Notes under the pieces: generated by a model | What the model saw: the letters and a program-made list of their open reading frames with translations, nothing else | What the model was told of the DNA's origin: nothing | Database searches by the model: none | From: Bin5 sp965208965 | Lineage (GTDB): Bacteria; Chloroflexota; Anaerolineae; Caldilineales; Caldilineaceae | Direction: 5' to 3' | DNA: 64,000 bases | Assembly (NCBI GenBank): GCA_965208965.1 | Contig: OZ242384.1 | Span: 5,332,001 to 5,396,000 of the forward strand | Shown here: positions 8,486 through 18,194 of the stretch, piece after piece | Position numbering within the stretch: position 1 is the first letter of the stretch | How the letters are laid out: each line of letters begins with the position of its first letter | Position numbers and translations under genes: made by a program

Positions 8486-9451
8486 ATGGGTCAATACGTC
8501 CTACGCCGCATTCTCTATTGGATCCCGGCACTGCTGCTGCTTGCGCTGTCAGTGTATGCTTTGGCTTTTTTCGGCGCGGGGGATCCGATCAAGTTAATGT
8601 TCCTGCGGGAAGAGGGTGATGTGACCTATGACGCTCAGCGGTTGGATGCCATCCGCCGGGAGAAGGGCTTGGACCGCCCCTTCCTGGTGCAGTTCGGGGA
8701 GTACACATGGCATCTTGTGCAGGGCGATCTGGGCATGTCGGTGATATCGGGGCGCTCCGTCAATGACATGGTCGGAGCGACCGCGCCCGTCTCGTTCCAG
8801 ATCGGGATCGCAACCGTGATCCTGGTCGCGATCCTGGGCATTCCATTAGGCATAATAGCCGGGCTCAACCACAACAATTGGATAGACAACTCGATACTTG
8901 GCTCCGCGCTCTTCATCAGCGGCGTTCCCAGTTATGTAGTGGGCCCGATGCTGATGGTCTTTCTGGTATTGGGGTTGGGCATAATGAAGACGACGCCTTA
9001 CGGGTGGGAAGGGCTGTTCAGCAAGAAGGCGATCCTGCCCATGTTCGTCATGGTCTTTGGCTCGATCGCGATCATCATCCGCCAGACCCGGTCAGGCGTG
9101 CTGGAAGTATTGTCGGAGGACTATGTGCGCACGGCGCGGGCCAAGGGCGTGCCGGAGTTCATGGTGATCGTCCGTCATATGTTGAGACCGGTTCTGACGC
9201 CGGTCGTAACCGTGTTGGGACAGATGTTGATCGGAATCGTAAACGGCGCAATCATCGTAGAGAAGATTTTCGGAATCCCAGGACTGGGCCGTTTGACTAT
9301 CGATTTCACTTACGGGGTAGACTATCCCGTCATCGTGGCGATCACGTTGATCGGCGCCTTCCTGGTGATGGCGTTGAATTTGCTGGTGGACATCACTTAT
9401 CCTTTGCTGGATCCAAGGGCGGCCCAGGCCATGACCGGCGTAGAGGATTAG
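8486..9451 (+). CDS. ABC importer permease, DppB/OppB type
   Basis: A 321-residue inner-membrane permease with six predicted membrane segments, beginning with WIPALLLLALSVYALAFF. Characteristic parts are the region after TM1 ending in RREKGLDRPFLVQFGEY and the cytoplasmic EAA loop EDYVRTARAKGVPEFMVIVRH, which docks onto the ATPase. It pairs with the permease at 9556. It shares the unusual periplasmic segment TTPYGWEGLFSKKAILP with the permease at 48725-49675 (RGWDGLFQTKVILP), marking the two transporters as sister systems. The 177-nt gap after the binding-protein gene holds a stem-loop, so expression of the two genes is probably uncoupled. Confidence 0.92.
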   Translation: MGQYVLRRILYWIPALLLLALSVYALAFFGAGDPIKLMFLREEGDVTYDAQRLDAIRREKGLDRPFLVQFGEYTWHLVQGDLGMSVISGRSVNDMVGATAPVSFQIGIATVILVAILGIPLGIIAGLNHNNWIDNSILGSALFISGVPSYVVGPMLMVFLVLGLGIMKTTPYGWEGLFSKKAILPMFVMVFGSIAIIIRQTRSGVLEVLSEDYVRTARAKGVPEFMVIVRHMLRPVLTPVVTVLGQMLIGIVNGAIIVEKIFGIPGLGRLTIDFTYGVDYPVIVAITLIGAFLVMALNLLVDITYPLLDPRAAQAMTGVED

Positions 9452-9555
9452 GGTCCGCAGGGCAACAGGTAGCCTTCAAGTTTCTAGACCTGAACGAGTT
9501 TGCGCCGATGTATTTGGGGTAATTGCAGGAGTAGAAAACGGGCAAGCGGTGAGGA

Positions 9556-10527
9556 ATGACGACTCAGGAAATCACGGCGACCGGCGATATCGAAATAGTT
9601 GAGGCCAGCCGCACCAATCTGTGGCGGGATGCAGTGGCGCGATTGGCGGCGAACCGTCTGGCGGTCGTGGCCATTTTGCCAATTGTACTCCTGTTTTTCA
9701 TTGCAGCTTTCGGCCCATACCTGACCCCGTATGATTTTCTGGCGCAGGACTTTACGGCACGGCTGGCTTCACCGTCCAGTGAACACTGGCTGGGTACCGA
9801 CGAGTTGGGACGCGATGTTTTCAGCCGCATCCTCTACGGCGCGCGAACGGCTGTCTCAGTGGGCCTTGTGTCGACTGCGATCAGCTTGATCGTCGGGTTG
9901 GTGATGGGATCGCTGGCAGGTTACCTGGGGGGACGGGTGGACATGCTGGTCGTTTGGCTGACCGACATGACGCGTTCGATGCCGGCGCTGCTGCTGGCGA
10001 TCGTAATCAACCTGACGCTCAAGGTACCGCTCGAAGCCTGGATGGAGCAGATGTACTTGGCGACGAAGAATGGATTCTTTCGTCAGACGATGTGGGTGGA
10101 CCTGGTGCTGGTCTTCGGCGCGCTGGCGCTGATTCAGTGGCCCGGCTACGCCCGCCTCATCCGAGGCCAGATCCTGTCTATACGCAGCCGCAACTACGTG
10201 CTGGCCGCGCGCGCCCTGGGAATGCCGACAGGGCGAATCCTCACTCGCTACGTAATCCCTAACGCGATGGGACCACTGATCGTTGCGGTCAGCGCCGGAA
10301 TGGGGGGCGCCATGGTTCTCGAATCTGCATTCAGCTTCCTGGGCGTCGGTGTACAGCTGCCTATCCCCAGTTGGGGGAAGATGATCAGTGACGGTCTGCG
10401 TATGTGGCAGACGCATCCTCACCTGCTGGTCGGTCCGGCGGTGATGATGGCGGTGATCACAGTCTCGTTTGCCTGGCTGGGCGACGGCCTGAACGATGCG
10501 CTCAATCCCCGCCAGTGGGGTGGATAA
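9556..10527 (+). CDS. ABC importer permease, DppC/OppC type
   Basis: A 323-residue permease. A cytoplasmic N-terminal tail precedes TM1 (VVAILPIVLLFFIAAFG) and the conserved TDELGRDVFSRILYGARTA motif. The EAA loop reads RNYVLAARALGMPTGRILTRYVIPN and is followed by the typical SFLGVGVQLPIPSWGKM. It is longer than average because of an insertion around WMEQMYLATKNGFFRQTMW between membrane segments; the permease at 49760 has a similar insertion, supporting a close relationship between those two importers. It completes the membrane channel with the gene at 8486 and leads directly into the ATPase genes. Confidence 0.92.
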   Translation: MTTQEITATGDIEIVEASRTNLWRDAVARLAANRLAVVAILPIVLLFFIAAFGPYLTPYDFLAQDFTARLASPSSEHWLGTDELGRDVFSRILYGARTAVSVGLVSTAISLIVGLVMGSLAGYLGGRVDMLVVWLTDMTRSMPALLLAIVINLTLKVPLEAWMEQMYLATKNGFFRQTMWVDLVLVFGALALIQWPGYARLIRGQILSIRSRNYVLAARALGMPTGRILTRYVIPNAMGPLIVAVSAGMGGAMVLESAFSFLGVGVQLPIPSWGKMISDGLRMWQTHPHLLVGPAVMMAVITVSFAWLGDGLNDALNPRQWGG

Positions 10528-10589
10528 CTTCACCGGTTGGAGGCCTGCGCGGCCCCTGCCAGTTGTGTAACGGCCTCCGGCTACAGTAG

Positions 10590-11630
10590 ATGGAAGCGAC
10601 AACGGCTACTATGTCCGTCCTCCTTGACGTGCAAGAATTGCAGACCCGTTTCCAGGTGCGCAAAGGTCACGTGTACGCCGTCAACGGTGTCTCCTTCAAA
10701 CTGGAAGAGAGGGAGACTCTAGCCGTGGTCGGCGAAAGCGGCTGCGGCAAGAGTGTCACGATGCTGAGCCTTGTACGACTGTTGCCGCCTGCGGCCAGCA
10801 TCGAGAACGGGAAAGTACTTCTGCGAGGTGAAGATCTGCTGCAGATCGACCAGCGCCAACTGCGTGACGTGCGCGGCGGCCAGATTGGTATGATCTTCCA
10901 GGATCCGATGACCTCGCTCAACCCGTTCATCAACATCGGCACGCAGATGTCCGAACCGTTGATTTATCACAGGGGGTTGAGCAAGAAGGAGGCGCTGGCT
11001 CGGAGCGCGGAACTCCTGGAAATGGTGGGCATTCCCGACGGCGAAGCGCGGCTGCGCGAGTACCCGCACCAGTTCTCCGGCGGCATGCGGCAGCGGGTCA
11101 TGATCGCCATGTCGATGTCGTGTGAGCCGGCGGTCCTGATCGCAGATGAGCCGACGACAGCGCTGGACGTCACGATTCAGGCGCAGATCGTCGAGCTGGT
11201 CAAGGAGTTGCGCGACCGGTCGGGCGTGGCGGTGATCTGGATTACGCACGACTTGAGCGTGGTGGCGGGCATCGCGGACAGGGTCATCGTCATGTATGCC
11301 GGCTATATCGTTGAGGAGGCGCCGGTCGATGCGCTGTTCGAGGACCCGCGCCATCCATACACGGTCGGACTGATGGGGGCGTTGCCCAGTTTGGAAGGAG
11401 AGACGGGCACCCGCCTGACGACGATCGGCGGATCGCCACCCGACCTTGAGGACCTTCCTGATTTCTGCCCCTTTCACACGCGCTGCCCGTATTCCATTGA
11501 CCGCTGCCGGACGGAAAACCCGATGTTGGAACCGGTCGCCGATGCCAGTGACAGAGGTCACCGCGCGTCCTGTTGGGTCGATATCAGGGAGGTGGAGGTC
11601 CAGTCAAATGGAGCCGGCGCCAGCAGTTAG
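10590..11630 (+). CDS. ABC importer ATPase, DppD/OppD type
   Basis: A 346-residue ATP-binding subunit that powers import. Walker A GESGCGKS is at residues 48-55, Q-loop FQDP near 104, signature FSGGM at 162-166, Walker B VLIADEP at 183-189 and the switch His at 220. The C-terminal oligopeptide-transporter extension carries four Cys (CPFHTRCPYSIDRC and a final C); in some studied homologues this Cys motif holds an iron-sulfur cluster. An alternative start at 10611 (MSVLLD) is possible; neither start has a strong ribosome site. With the next gene it is the only ATPase pair in the window, although there are five importer permease sets. Confidence 0.92.
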   Translation: MEATTATMSVLLDVQELQTRFQVRKGHVYAVNGVSFKLEERETLAVVGESGCGKSVTMLSLVRLLPPAASIENGKVLLRGEDLLQIDQRQLRDVRGGQIGMIFQDPMTSLNPFINIGTQMSEPLIYHRGLSKKEALARSAELLEMVGIPDGEARLREYPHQFSGGMRQRVMIAMSMSCEPAVLIADEPTTALDVTIQAQIVELVKELRDRSGVAVIWITHDLSVVAGIADRVIVMYAGYIVEEAPVDALFEDPRHPYTVGLMGALPSLEGETGTRLTTIGGSPPDLEDLPDFCPFHTRCPYSIDRCRTENPMLEPVADASDRGHRASCWVDIREVEVQSNGAGASS

Positions 11631-11678
11631 AGGTAAGCAATCTGCGGGCTGTTCGACACTTGACCGAAAGTTCTTGCC

Positions 11679-12671
11679 ATGAGCCAAACTGTCAACGGCA
11701 ACAGCGATCCTCTTGTTCGGGTAGAAAACCTGACCAAGCATTTCTCCGTGCGCATCGGCGCGTATGGCGAGACAAAGGCGACGGTGCATGCGCTGGACGA
11801 GGTCTCCTTCAACGTGCAGAGGGGTGAGACCCTAGGTCTGGTGGGCGAGTCGGGGTGCGGGAAGTCGACCGCCGGGCTGACGTTGCTGCAATTGCATCGA
11901 CCGACTTCGGGGAAGGTTTTCTTTGACGATAGCGAAGTTACCGGGCTGTCGGACAAGGAGATGCGTCCGCTGCGCAGGCGGATGCAGATAATCTTCCAGG
12001 ACCCCTATTCGACGCTAAGCCCGCGTATGACGATAGGGAACGCGATCGGCGAGCCTCTGTGGCTGCACGAGCTGGCAAGCGGACAGGAGGCGCAGGAGAG
12101 GATCGCCGAGCTGCTCGACGACGTCGGCCTGAACCCGGCATTTGCCTTTCGCTACCCACACGAATTTTCAGGCGGTCAGCGGCAGCGGGTGTGCATTGCC
12201 CGCGCGCTGGCGTGCGAACCGGAGTTTATCGTCTGCGACGAGCCGATCTCGGCGCTGGACGTGTCGATTCAGGCCCAGATCATCAATTTATTGCAGGACC
12301 TGCAAGAGGAGTATCATCTCACCTACCTCTTCATCGCGCACGATCTGGCCGTGGTGCGCCACATCAGCGACAGGGTGGCGGTGATGTACCTGGGCCGCGT
12401 CGTGGAGATGGCGCCCAAAGAGAAACTGTTTGAGAACCCCTTACATCCATATACAAATGCGCTACTGCTGTCCGTACCAGTACCCAACCCTCGCCAGGAA
12501 CGGCAGCGCGAACACACTGTTATTCAAGGCAACGTGCCGAGCGCGATCAGTCCACCCAGCGGCTGCCGCTTCCATCCCCGCTGTCCACTTGCCTTTGAGC
12601 CGTGCGATCACGAGGTGCCCGAGTGGCGGGAGGTAGAATCCGGCCACTGGGTCGCTTGCCACGCCGTGTGA
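11679..12671 (+). CDS. ABC importer ATPase, DppF/OppF type
   Basis: A 330-residue partner ATPase. Walker A GESGCGKST is at residues 56-64, the Q-loop IIFQDPYSTL near 104-113, signature FSGGQRQR at 163-170, Walker B FIVCDEP at 183-189 and the switch His at 221. The C-terminal extension again has four Cys (GCRFHPRCPLAFEPC and WVACHAV). The heterodimer of DppD- and DppF-type subunits is standard for family-5 importers. It starts 49 nt after the preceding ATPase and ends the transport part of the operon. An enzyme gene follows after about 140 nt, so the downstream catabolic genes may belong to the same transcript. Confidence 0.92.
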   Translation: MSQTVNGNSDPLVRVENLTKHFSVRIGAYGETKATVHALDEVSFNVQRGETLGLVGESGCGKSTAGLTLLQLHRPTSGKVFFDDSEVTGLSDKEMRPLRRRMQIIFQDPYSTLSPRMTIGNAIGEPLWLHELASGQEAQERIAELLDDVGLNPAFAFRYPHEFSGGQRQRVCIARALACEPEFIVCDEPISALDVSIQAQIINLLQDLQEEYHLTYLFIAHDLAVVRHISDRVAVMYLGRVVEMAPKEKLFENPLHPYTNALLLSVPVPNPRQERQREHTVIQGNVPSAISPPSGCRFHPRCPLAFEPCDHEVPEWREVESGHWVACHAV

Positions 12672-12810
12672 CAATTCGGAGGCTGCCAGTACGCGCCTCG
12701 CCCCAGTCAACCAGACCTCGCATTTTGGGCCTGCCCGCAACGGCGCACAGACTGGAAGACGACGACAGTTTGTTTCCACCCTTCCTTCACCAAACTGAGC
12801 AGGCTGGCAG

Positions 12811-13995
12811 ATGAATAAGGTTCTTGCGGGTGACTATCAGATACTGGCAGAGTCGCCCGACCCGGATACGGTGTATACCGGCTCGCCTTGCCTGGCGCAG
12901 TTGCCGTCAGGCCGTCTGATTGCGAGCTATGAATGGTTCCGCCCACGGCCGCTCGTTGAGAAGATCCCCGATCAGCTTGAAATTCTGGTGAGCGACGACG
13001 ACGGGCAGCGCTGGCGCAAGACTGCGTTGCTGGATATCATCTGGCCTTCACTGTTTGCGGTCGAAGGGAAGCTCTATTGTATCGGGAACCGCCGGTTGAG
13101 CCGGGAGATTGTCATTGCCCGGTCCGAGGACGGGGGCGAAAGCTGGAGCGAACCGTCGCAACTGTTCGGGGGTCGTCATCACAACGCCCCCACCAGCATA
13201 CTCTTCCGCCGGGGCCAGGTCTACCGGGCGTTCGAGACGTGTCCGGTCGGTGACGACGCCGTGGGCAGGAGCCAGTGGGAGTCATTGGTGGTAGCAGGCG
13301 ACCTGTCGCGCGACCTGCTCGATCCTTCGGCGTGGCGGATGTCCAATAAGGTCCATTTTCCCGGTGTGCCGGAGGTGCTAAGCCAGCGGAAGTACCAGGC
13401 CAGCGCGGCGGACAAGGTGGTGGAGGACTGTTTCATCGAGGGCAACATCATCGAAGTACGGGGCGAGGTGCGCGTGCTGTTGCGCACGATCATTGACGGG
13501 CATACCACGGGAGGGATAGCCTCAGTTTGCAGCCTGGAGGACGATGGCGAGAGGCTGGACTATCGCTTTGTGCAGTTTTATCCGATGCCGGGCGCGCAGT
13601 GCAAGTTCCACATCGTACATGACGAGAAGAGCGACCTCTTCTGGACGACGGTCTGCCTGCCGACGGACACTTGGCAGGCGCGGGAACCGCTGCGCGCGGT
13701 AGGGTTTGCCAGCCCGCCGGGCAATGAACGGCGCATCCTGATGTTGATGTACAGTCTGGACGCTTTGAACTGGTTCCAGGCGGGCTGTGTTGCGATGAGC
13801 CGCAGCATTTTTGAGGCGTTCAGCTATGCTTCGCAGCTGATCCGGGGCGAGGATCTGCTGGTGATATCGCGCACGTCACAGGGAGGGTTCAACCAGCACG
13901 ACACGAACCTGGTGACTTTGCACCGCATCGAGAAGTTCAGAGAGCTGGCTCTTGATTTGAAGCCAGTTTACAGCAGGGGCCCGCGGCCGCACTGA
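12811..13995 (+). CDS. Sialidase-like beta-propeller protein
   Basis: A 394-residue protein with the blade pattern of the sialidase/neuraminidase superfamily. Asp-box-like turns are visible at LVSDDDGQRWRKTALL and ARSEDGGESWSEPSQLF, and the start of the propeller contains SGRLIASYEWFR. There is no signal peptide, so it is predicted cytoplasmic. It may hydrolyse or bind the carbohydrate part of whatever the upstream importer brings in. It is only a distant relative of the propeller at 4652-5824. The full catalytic set of a true sialidase could not be verified, so a non-hydrolytic role or a different glycosidase activity remains possible. Confidence 0.75.
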   Translation: MNKVLAGDYQILAESPDPDTVYTGSPCLAQLPSGRLIASYEWFRPRPLVEKIPDQLEILVSDDDGQRWRKTALLDIIWPSLFAVEGKLYCIGNRRLSREIVIARSEDGGESWSEPSQLFGGRHHNAPTSILFRRGQVYRAFETCPVGDDAVGRSQWESLVVAGDLSRDLLDPSAWRMSNKVHFPGVPEVLSQRKYQASAADKVVEDCFIEGNIIEVRGEVRVLLRTIIDGHTTGGIASVCSLEDDGERLDYRFVQFYPMPGAQCKFHIVHDEKSDLFWTTVCLPTDTWQAREPLRAVGFASPPGNERRILMLMYSLDALNWFQAGCVAMSRSIFEAFSYASQLIRGEDLLVISRTSQGGFNQHDTNLVTLHRIEKFRELALDLKPVYSRGPRPH

Positions 13996-14026
13996 TAGAT
14001 CACACTTGGTTATAGGGAGGAAGATG

Positions 14027-15097
14027 ATGAAACTGGGCACATTCATGATGCCGCTCCATCCGCCGGAGAAGGACTTTACGCTGGGATTTGAAGAGGACAT
14101 CGAATTTGTTGTGCGTGCAGACGAGTTGGGGTTTACAGAAGCCTGGATCGGCCAGCACCACACGTTGGCGTGGGAACCGATCCCGTCGAACGATGTTTTC
14201 ATCGCCAATGTGCTGCCGCGCACGAAGAACATCCGACTCGGCAGCGGGGTCTCGATATTGCCGCAGCATCACCCGGTCAATGTGGCGGTGCGTTTGGCCT
14301 ATTTAGACCATCTTTCACGCGGACGCATCAACGCTGGTTTCGGCCAAGGGGGAGTGCCGACCGACTGGGAGCTATTCGACCTGCCCGATCCGGGTACCCA
14401 GGGCCTCATGACGGTCGAAAGCATCGACATGATCCTCAAACTGTGGCAGACCGATCCGCCGTTTAATTTTAAGGGCGACTTCTATCATATCAAGCTCGAA
14501 GGGGGAAACCCGGAGTATGGTATTGGCGAGATTTTGCAGCCTTACCAGAAGCCGCATCCGCCGGTCGGGATGAGCATTATTCGCGGCCGGTCACGCGCCG
14601 CCAACATGGCGGGCGAGCGGGGCTACATTCCGATCAGCACGAACGTGGTATCCGGCTCGACACTCGCCGAACACTGGCAGACTTATTGCAATGGCGCTGC
14701 GAATGCCGGCCGACCGGAGCCGGACCGCGAGATCTGGCGTGTAGCGCGCAGTATATTCATTGACGAGACGACCGAGGCTGCCTGGGAGCGGGCCAGCAAC
14801 GGCGCACTGGCCGGATCAATGGCCTATTTGCGCTGGTTGATCGGATCGGCAGACATGGTCGAAGTCCTGAAGGACGACCCGGAGATGTCTGACGAAGATG
14901 TCACTGTAGAGTACATGCTGAAGAAACTGTGCATCATTGGCGACAAGGATGAGTGCCTGCGCCGGCTGCATGAACTGTATGAAGAGACGGGCGGCTGGGG
15001 CACGCTGCTCATGATCGCCCATGACTGGGATGACAAGGAGAGGTGGCTGGCCTGCATGGAGACACTGGCCAACGAGATTGTGCCTGCACTGCCCTAG
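14027..15097 (+). CDS. LLM-class flavin-dependent oxidoreductase (luciferase-like monooxygenase)
   Basis: A 356-residue TIM-barrel flavoenzyme. Family landmarks are KLGTFMMPLHPP at the first strand, ADELGFTEAWIGQHH, IRLGSGVSILPQHHPV and the DHLSRGRINAGFGQGG segment. Enzymes of this type use reduced FMN or F420 to oxidise aldehydes, terpenoids or other small organics. The start is taken as the second of two adjacent ATG codons (14027), because a GGGAGG site ends 6 nt upstream; the ATG at 14024 is nearly equivalent, and the in-frame TTG at 14006 overlaps the ribosome site. The gene lies between a propeller protein and a ThDP enzyme, which suggests oxidative degradation of an imported molecule. 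The cofactor type cannot be decided by eye. Confidence 0.85.
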   Translation: MKLGTFMMPLHPPEKDFTLGFEEDIEFVVRADELGFTEAWIGQHHTLAWEPIPSNDVFIANVLPRTKNIRLGSGVSILPQHHPVNVAVRLAYLDHLSRGRINAGFGQGGVPTDWELFDLPDPGTQGLMTVESIDMILKLWQTDPPFNFKGDFYHIKLEGGNPEYGIGEILQPYQKPHPPVGMSIIRGRSRAANMAGERGYIPISTNVVSGSTLAEHWQTYCNGAANAGRPEPDREIWRVARSIFIDETTEAAWERASNGALAGSMAYLRWLIGSADMVEVLKDDPEMSDEDVTVEYMLKKLCIIGDKDECLRRLHELYEETGGWGTLLMIAHDWDDKERWLACMETLANEIVPALP

Positions 15098-15175
15098 GGA
15101 CCTCCTTAATCAGGGCCACTAGCCGGAAGAAGTACCACACTTGAATCGATAGGAAACTGTCAGGAAGCTTGTTAT

Positions 15176-16768
15176 ATGGCGAGAATGAATGGAGGGGAGG
15201 CCCTCGTGCGGTCACTTGCCGCGGAAGGGCTGCGCGTCGTCTTTGGCGTGCCGGGCGCGGGGCAGTACGAGGCGATCGACGCGCTCTATACGACACCAAG
15301 CGTCCGCTACATCGCGGTGCGGCACGAACAGGCTGCCAGCTACATGGCGGACGGATATGCCCGAGCCAGCGGGGAGTTTGCCGCGGCGCTGGTGGTGGAA
15401 GGGCCCGGGCTCTTCAATGCTCTGTCGGGAGTCGCCACTGCCTATGCCACGTCTTCACCTATACTGGTCGTCAGCGGAGGACACCACCACCGCAAGAAGG
15501 GGCTGGAACTGGACGAGACGGCGTGGCTGGGGCCGCTGACGAAGTGGGTTGGCCGGGCAGAGAGTCCGTCTGCGATTCCCGGATTGGTGAATGAGGCGTT
15601 TGTGCAGTTGCGTTCCGGGCGGCCGCGCCCGGTGGGGCTCGAGGTGCCGCCTTCCGTGTTTGCGGCGACTGAGGAGGTCAGCCTTGTTCAGCCGGCAGAT
15701 GGTTCGCCAGCCTCTGTTGATCCCGACCCGCAGGCAGTCAAACGGGCTGCGGAGCTTCTTGTTTCGGCGCGGCGACCCGTTATCTGGGCGGGCGGGGGCG
15801 TAATGCGGGCCAAGGCCGCTACTTTGGTGGCCGAACTGTCAGACTATCTGCAGATTCCAGTCGTGACCACGAGACAGGGCAAAGGGACCATATCGGAACT
15901 CCACCCGCTCTCCCTGGGTATGGCGGAGATGCGATTTCAACCGTTGCGCAACTGGCTGGCGAGTCGGGACCTGATTCTGGCGGTGGGGACGAGCCACTTC
16001 TCCAGTGGAGACGGTCAGCAGGTCATCCGCATCGACGTCGACGAGAAGGAGATCGGAAGTAGCGACAGTATGGTGGCGATCCAGGGAGATGCCTATCCGG
16101 TGATGATGGCGCTCAACCAGGCAGTTGCCGCTGCGGGGCCGGCGCGTGCGGATAAGGCCGAAGCTGTGCAGGCCGAGGTCGCGGCCATAAATAGTGCGCG
16201 TTTCGATCCGTCCAGGCAGCTGCAGCCCCAGTGGGGTTTCATGGAGGCGGTCCACGCGGCGCTGCCGGACGATGCGATCGTGATCCAGGGCATGAACCAG
16301 ATGGGATACTACAGCCGCAACTACTTCAGGGCAAGGGGGCCGCATTCCTATCTGACCAGCTCTTCGCACGGAACGCTGGGCTGCGCCTACCCGATCGCCC
16401 TGGGCGCGAAGGTGGGTAGCCCGGAGCGGGTCGTCGTCTCGCTGTCGGGGGACGGTGGATTTCTGTACAACGCGCAGGAGCTGTCTACGGCGGTACAGTA
16501 CGGGATCAATGCCGTTGCGGTCGTGTTCAATGACAATGCCTACGGGAATGTACTGCGCGCGCAGATGGAGGAGTTCGACGGGCATGTGCTCGGCACCAGG
16601 CTGCACAATCCCGACTTTGTCGCGATGGCGCAGAGTTTTGGGGCACACGGCGTAAGGGCAGAGGACGCGGACGCGCTGCGGGAGGCGCTGGAGGAAGCGG
16701 ACGCCGGGACTAGCGGTAAGCCGGTGCTGATCGAGGTGCCAGTGGGGATGCTGGACAGGGAGTTTTGA
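15176..16768 (+). CDS. Thiamine-diphosphate-dependent enzyme (acetolactate synthase/decarboxylase superfamily)
   Basis: A 530-residue ThDP enzyme with the three-domain layout of the acetolactate synthase/benzoylformate decarboxylase family. The Pyr domain opens with VVFGVPGAGQYEAIDAL and has the catalytic Glu at 51 (RHEQAASYMADGYARASG). The central domain spans about residues 185-330. The PP domain carries the magnesium/ThDP motif GDGGFLYNAQEL (from 425) ending in FNDNAYGN (451-458). Family members decarboxylate or ligate 2-keto acids. The quinone/FAD-binding signature of biosynthetic ALS is not obvious. Next to an HpcH-type aldolase (13 nt apart), a catabolic 2-keto-acid decarboxylase or carboligase is more likely than branched-chain amino acid synthesis. 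Confidence 0.88.
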   Translation: MARMNGGEALVRSLAAEGLRVVFGVPGAGQYEAIDALYTTPSVRYIAVRHEQAASYMADGYARASGEFAAALVVEGPGLFNALSGVATAYATSSPILVVSGGHHHRKKGLELDETAWLGPLTKWVGRAESPSAIPGLVNEAFVQLRSGRPRPVGLEVPPSVFAATEEVSLVQPADGSPASVDPDPQAVKRAAELLVSARRPVIWAGGGVMRAKAATLVAELSDYLQIPVVTTRQGKGTISELHPLSLGMAEMRFQPLRNWLASRDLILAVGTSHFSSGDGQQVIRIDVDEKEIGSSDSMVAIQGDAYPVMMALNQAVAAAGPARADKAEAVQAEVAAINSARFDPSRQLQPQWGFMEAVHAALPDDAIVIQGMNQMGYYSRNYFRARGPHSYLTSSSHGTLGCAYPIALGAKVGSPERVVVSLSGDGGFLYNAQELSTAVQYGINAVAVVFNDNAYGNVLRAQMEEFDGHVLGTRLHNPDFVAMAQSFGAHGVRAEDADALREALEEADAGTSGKPVLIEVPVGMLDREF

Positions 16769-16781
16769 GGGAGGAAATAGT

Positions 16782-17531
16782 ATGACGGAAGTTTCCAATC
16801 TGAAAGGGCGCATACACCGGGGCGAGGTGATATTTGGCGTGGGTGCGCAGGTCTATTTCAACCGCACTCAGCTTGAAGATCTGATGGCCCAGGGTGACTA
16901 CAGCTTTGTCTACGTGGACAGCCAACACACGGCGTTCTGTGAAATCGACCTGGAGAACTTTTGCGGTCACGCCGAACAGTTGGGGATTCCCGTGCAATTT
17001 CGCATTCCGCACACACGCCATACGTACCTGGTCGGGCGCTACCTCGACCTGGGACCGACAGGCATCATGGTGCCGGAGGTGGAAAGTACGGCGGAGGTAG
17101 ACGAGGCGATCAAGTATTTCTACTATGCACAGGTAGGTCGGCGGAGCTCAGGCGGGGTGGCGAGGCGCAATTTGGCAGCATTTGGCGAGCCGACGAACCC
17201 GGGCTCGATAGACCGGCTGGCCTATGCCGACTGGTGGAACAGTAACGGCTTCCTAGCGATTCAGTTGGAATCGGTGGAGGCGGTTATCAACGCGGGCAAG
17301 CTGGCCAAGCCGGGCGTCGACCTGCTGGCGTTCGGGCCGAACGACCTGCGTTTCAGTATGGAGAGTCTGCCGCATAGTCCGTTCAAGACGGTGGACGAGT
17401 GCATCCGGCATGTGCTGGAGCAGATGAAGGACAGTACGGTGCAGGTGAGTTTGGGGGCGGCCACTGCGGAGGAGCGGGACAGGTTCATCGGGATGGGAGT
17501 GACGGTGTTGCAGGTGGCGCCGGGGCTTTAG
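16782..17531 (+). CDS. HpcH/HpaI-type aldolase
   Basis: A 249-residue class II aldolase-family protein. Active-site positions visible are VDSQH, the Arg region FRIPHTRHT, the metal ligand Glu in IQLESVEA and the Asp in FGPNDLRF. The start follows GGGAGGA with good spacing, 13 nt after the ThDP gene, so the two are translationally close. The substrate is probably a 2-keto-3-deoxy acid. The C-terminal 120 or so codons are nearly duplicated, at roughly nine identical bases in ten, in the chimeric pseudogene at 19714-20873. That shows a second copy of this gene once existed nearby. It is the last gene of cluster B, and the base composition changes right after it. Confidence 0.87.
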   Translation: MTEVSNLKGRIHRGEVIFGVGAQVYFNRTQLEDLMAQGDYSFVYVDSQHTAFCEIDLENFCGHAEQLGIPVQFRIPHTRHTYLVGRYLDLGPTGIMVPEVESTAEVDEAIKYFYYAQVGRRSSGGVARRNLAAFGEPTNPGSIDRLAYADWWNSNGFLAIQLESVEAVINAGKLAKPGVDLLAFGPNDLRFSMESLPHSPFKTVDECIRHVLEQMKDSTVQVSLGAATAEERDRFIGMGVTVLQVAPGL

Positions 17532-18194
17532 AAGAGTGACCACTCTCGCCGTAACCGCTTGGATCAGTGTATAGGCGCCTGGTGGTCCAACTGCAGAGTC
17601 GCGATTACCGGTCAGACAAACAGACTGTCAGTTTGGGGAGACCTTGGCCGAAATGACAAGACAACTGCACGACTTGCTTCTCCTTGTCTCAGCAGAGCTT
17701 CAGCACGCCTGATTCACGAGCTTCTGTCATCAGCAGCAGACAGAGAATTGTTTGGTTCTGGCCAACTATGGGGGGCAGCCGCAAAGTGACCTTCTGAGAG
17801 ACTGCAGTTCCGAAATCCAATCCACTTAACAACATCGCTTGTATTCACTGACACCGCCCTGCAATTGAACCGATCTGCTCAATAGCGTCTTACTACCGAA
17901 ATTGAGTGATACGAAACTCCTGACTAACCAGAGTAGATGGAGAAGTGCACTGACGAAAGGGGAACGGGCGCGCTACTTTCAGATTTGACCGTGGTCGGTG
18001 CCGAGAACATGGTGAGATTTATTGTTACCAACGTGGTTGAATGAATCACAGGGAGGAGTGATTCGGGGTGTTTCGAAAACAGATCACACACTGGCTTATA
18101 CTCTCGAAGACTGAACTCCAAGATCCATTACGAGACGACCCTCCAAGCAACTGTCTCTCCAAAAAACAGCCATCTCTTTCCTTCTGATCCCTCC
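17532..18194. other. Intergenic stretch of about 660 nt, no recognisable gene
   Basis: Lower GC and weak codon bias mark this as non-coding. The only open frames are short and show no family features. A small hairpin AGAGTG-ac-CACTCT follows the aldolase stop but has no U-run. A TATACT box at 18097-18102, about 95 nt upstream of the zinc-ribbon gene, could be a -10 element, but no -35 lies at a proper distance. It marks the edge between the catabolic cluster and an AT-richer insert. Confidence 0.55.

Noticed and set aside
17559..17789. Possible small gene after the aldolase.
   Set aside because: No ribosome site, no codon bias and no family resemblance; treated as non-coding.
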